From PGZG01 sp046292765 (lineage in GTDB: Bacteria; Pseudomonadota; Gammaproteobacteria; Pseudomonadales; Alcanivoracaceae), in assembly GCA_046292765.1 (NCBI GenBank), contig JBKBQA010000001.1:496001-560000 (forward strand): DNA of 64,000 nt. The letters are read 5' to 3'. The translations under genes were made by a program, and so were the position numbers. Shown here piece by piece: positions 61,901 to 64,000 of the stretch. Each line of letters starts with the position of its first letter. Position 1 is the first letter of the stretch. The notes under the pieces were generated by a model. It was not told the origin of the DNA and did no database searches. It was given only the letters and a program-made list of their open reading frames with translations.

Positions 61901-63193
61901 TTAGCGGGTGGCTGTCTCCCGGGCAACAGCGCGGTAGCCGATATCACGACGATACAGGCAGTCAGTCCAGTGAATGCCTGCCAGACCCTGATAGGCGCGC
62001 GCCTGGGCGGCGGCAACCGTGCTGCCCAGGGCGGTGACGCAGAGTACCCGGCCACCCTGAGTGACGACCTGTCCGCCTTGTACGCGGGTGCCGGCATGGA
62101 ACACCTTCAGATCATCGGCATCGGCGCCATCGAGCCCGTCGATGCGGTCACCCTTGCGGTAGTCGTCAGGGTAGCCGCCAGCGGCCATTACCACGCCCAG
62201 CGCCGGACGCGGATCCCAGACCGCCTCAACCGTGTCCAGCCTCGCATCCAGCGCAGCAAGGCACAGGGCGGCGAGATCTGATTGCAGGCGCATCATGATT
62301 GGCTGCGTTTCCGGGTCGCCGAAGCGGCAGTTGAACTCGATCACCTTCGGTGCGCCACTGGCGTCGATCATCAGGCCGGCATAGAGAAATCCGGTATACG
62401 GGTTGCCCTCGGCAGCCATGCCACGCACGGTCGGGTAAATCACTTCCTGCATGATGCGGTCGTGGATGTCCGGGGTGACCACGGGGGCCGGGGAGTAGGC
62501 ACCCATGCCGCCGGTGTTCGGGCCGGTATCGCCATCGCCTACCCGCTTGTGATCCTGACTGGTGGCCATCGGAAGCACATTTTTGCCGTCGACCATGACA
62601 ATAAAGCTGGCTTCCTCGCCTTCGAGGAACTCCTCGATCACCACCCTGTGGCCGGCATCCCCAAAGCGGTTGCCGGCCAGCATGTCGCGTACTGCCGCTT
62701 CTGCTTCTTCCATGGTCAAGGCCACGATCACGCCTTTGCCCGCGGCCAGACCGTCTGCCTTGATGACGATTGGTGCGCCTTTCTCTTTCAGGAAAGCGAG
62801 GGCCTGATCGAGATCGGTGAAGTTGCCGTAGCCGGCGGTGGGAATGTTGTGGCGGGCAAGGAAGTCCTTGGTAAAGGCTTTCGAGCCTTCCAACTGGGCG
62901 GCGCCCCGGGTCGGGCCAAAGCACTTCAGGCCCTTGGCAAGAAAGTAATCCACCAGACCGTCCACCAGCGGCGCTTCCGGGCCAACGATGGTCAGAGCGA
63001 TACCTTCGCGAATGGCCAGCTCGGCCAGTGCCGCTTTGTCGAGCGCATCAATGGCGACATTCTCGACTTTGCTCTCGCGCGCCGTGCCAGCATTGCCCGG
63101 GGCCACAAAGACTTTGCTAACACCCGCGGCTTGCGCGACTTTCCATGCCAGTGCGTGCTCACGCCCACCTGAACCGATAATCAGTACTTTCAT
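61901..63193 (-). CDS. purD: Phosphoribosylamine-glycine ligase
   Basis: GAR synthetase of purine synthesis. 430 residues, opening KVLIIGSGGREHALAWK; ATP-grasp motifs VIKADGLAAGKGV and EFNCRFGDPETQ. In Pseudomonas purH precedes purD; here an AAA ATPase gene does, ending 7 nt upstream. Confidence 0.96.
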   Translation of the reverse strand: MKVLIIGSGGREHALAWKVAQAAGVSKVFVAPGNAGTARESKVENVAIDALDKAALAELAIREGIALTIVGPEAPLVDGLVDYFLAKGLKCFGPTRGAAQLEGSKAFTKDFLARHNIPTAGYGNFTDLDQALAFLKEKGAPIVIKADGLAAGKGVIVALTMEEAEAAVRDMLAGNRFGDAGHRVVIEEFLEGEEASFIVMVDGKNVLPMATSQDHKRVGDGDTGPNTGGMGAYSPAPVVTPDIHDRIMQEVIYPTVRGMAAEGNPYTGFLYAGLMIDASGAPKVIEFNCRFGDPETQPIMMRLQSDLAALCLAALDARLDTVEAVWDPRPALGVVMAAGGYPDDYRKGDRIDGLDGADADDLKVFHAGTRVQGGQVVTQGGRVLCVTALGSTVAAAQARAYQGLAGIHWTDCLYRRDIGYRAVARETATR

Positions 63194-63200
63194 TGGAGAG

Positions 63201-64000
63201 TTATTCCTCGACATCATCTGGCTTACGGGAAAGGCTGGCTATGATAGGAGGCCAGTGTCCGCTAGCGCGTTGCTTTTCATACCAGCGGTGCATCATAGCG
63301 TCATTTACGGAATATTCCCCGCGTGCAGATTTCCAGACCAGTGCCGGTGTTCGTGAACGTAAGGCATCGAGCGCTGACTGAGCGCTTGCGGCAGACACTT
63401 TCCTGCCTGCTTTCTCGTTATAGAAGCGCAGTGCCTCGGCGTCATACGGGCGAAACTGCGGCCCCTTTTCCAGCAGACGCCAGAATACTGCGCGTTCAAC
63501 CGGGTTCAGGGAGAGAAACTCGGCGGCCATCTGGGTCTCGTCATCAATGCGTGCTTGATGGGCTGCTGTCAGCACGCTCTGTTCGAAGCGCTGGTCAGGG
63601 TCTGCCAGCGGATTGAGAGCATCTCCCAGAGCACTGATAAAAAACTGCGGGCGATGGCTGAACAGCTGGAATGCGCTGGCCAGCATGCTGGCATCAACCG
63701 GTTTCAGTTCCGGGCGCTGGGATTCCACCTGCTCGACAACAAAGTGGACGAAATCGCCAGCCAGTTCCGGAAGGCGTTCAATCCGTGAGCCGTAAAAAGG
63801 TGCACCGTTGGTGTTGACCAGGCGCAGCAGCTTGTCCCGGTCTGACCCGGACATGACCAGCATCAGGCGCGCCTGATCCGGTGAGTTCATCTGATCCCGG
63901 GCAGATTTCAGCGCCATCATGGCCGCTTCACCCTGCTCCGAGACAAGGGCATGCTGCGCCTCATCAATGATCAGGGCGACAGGTTTACCCGCCATGCGCT
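63201..64000 (-). CDS. AAA-family ATPase, C-terminal part
   Basis: The 5' end lies beyond the right edge; 265 codons are visible. Walker B is ALIIDEAQHAL at the start of the visible part, followed by a sensor-like LMLVMSGSDRD and a winged-helix-like C-terminus. It resembles bacterial Orc/Cdc6-type or TniB-like ATPases in outline but cannot be placed. Likely in the same transcript as purD. Confidence 0.75.
   Translation of the reverse strand, partial: RMAGKPVALIIDEAQHALVSEQGEAAMMALKSARDQMNSPDQARLMLVMSGSDRDKLLRLVNTNGAPFYGSRIERLPELAGDFVHFVVEQVESQRPELKPVDASMLASAFQLFSHRPQFFISALGDALNPLADPDQRFEQSVLTAAHQARIDDETQMAAEFLSLNPVERAVFWRLLEKGPQFRPYDAEALRFYNEKAGRKVSAASAQSALDALRSRTPALVWKSARGEYSVNDAMMHRWYEKQRASGHWPPIIASLSRKPDDVEE

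Overview
This window is a gene-dense, GC-rich stretch of a gammaproteobacterial chromosome. The gene content points to a marine member of the Pseudomonadales/Oceanospirillales group, perhaps Alcanivorax-like. The clues are an lptD-surA-pdxA-rsmA-apaG-apaH operon, Pseudomonas-type cell-wall recycling genes (amgK-murU, mpl), a retS-like hybrid kinase beside purD, a Vfr-like CRP, and a PPi-dependent phosphofructokinase. The genus is an inference. I see no rRNA, tRNA, prophage, insertion sequence or CRISPR array.

Layout. 1-4 kb: a truncated unknown gene, bioD with a small membrane protein, cbpA-cbpM, a RIO-type kinase and an Lrp regulator. 4-13.3 kb: one tight five-gene minus-strand operon of circularly permuted ATP-grasp, alpha-E and transglutaminase proteins. 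It is a conserved but biochemically uncharacterised presumed amide-bond-forming system and the strongest candidate here for unexplored biology. 13.7-17.9 kb: leuA, an acyltransferase, a glutamine amidotransferase and a META-domain lipoprotein. 18-23.6 kb: a zinc-homeostasis block (Zur-like regulator, two COG0523 GTPases, a His-rich ZrgA-like protein) and a molybdopterin oxidoreductase. 23.6-30.7 kb: ppa, PPi-PFK, mpl, the lipB-lipA-RDD operon and a DEAD-box helicase. 30.8-32.6 kb: a DUF2058 gene coupled to a putative outer-membrane protein whose signal peptide holds a nine-copy hexanucleotide repeat. 32.6-39.4 kb: the lptD-to-apaH operon ending in a SemiSWEET gene. 39.5-44.9 kb: amgK-murU-rpe, a gamma-carbonic-anhydrase-like gene, an orphan receiver-like protein and a divergent HxlR/old-yellow-enzyme pair. 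45.0-45.5 kb: a non-coding segment with two large hairpin elements, one interrupted by a 68-C homopolymer. 45.5-50.7 kb: a Trp leader peptide, trpE-G-D-C, a MerR regulator and a quinone reductase. 50.7-57.9 kb: murI, a GST, CRP/Vfr, OsmC, VOC, speD, coq7, a Ycf46-like ATPase and an AraC regulator. 57.9-64 kb: retS, a cyclic-nucleotide/rhodanese protein, purD and a truncated AAA ATPase.

Working together. Envelope and peptidoglycan functions recur: LptD/SurA, AmgK/MurU/Mpl, MurI and the acyltransferase. PPi chemistry is paired (PPi-PFK with pyrophosphatase), and zinc supply genes are clustered. Genes are packed tightly, with many 1-4 nt start/stop overlaps within operons and four convergent gene pairs overlapping by 14-65 nt.
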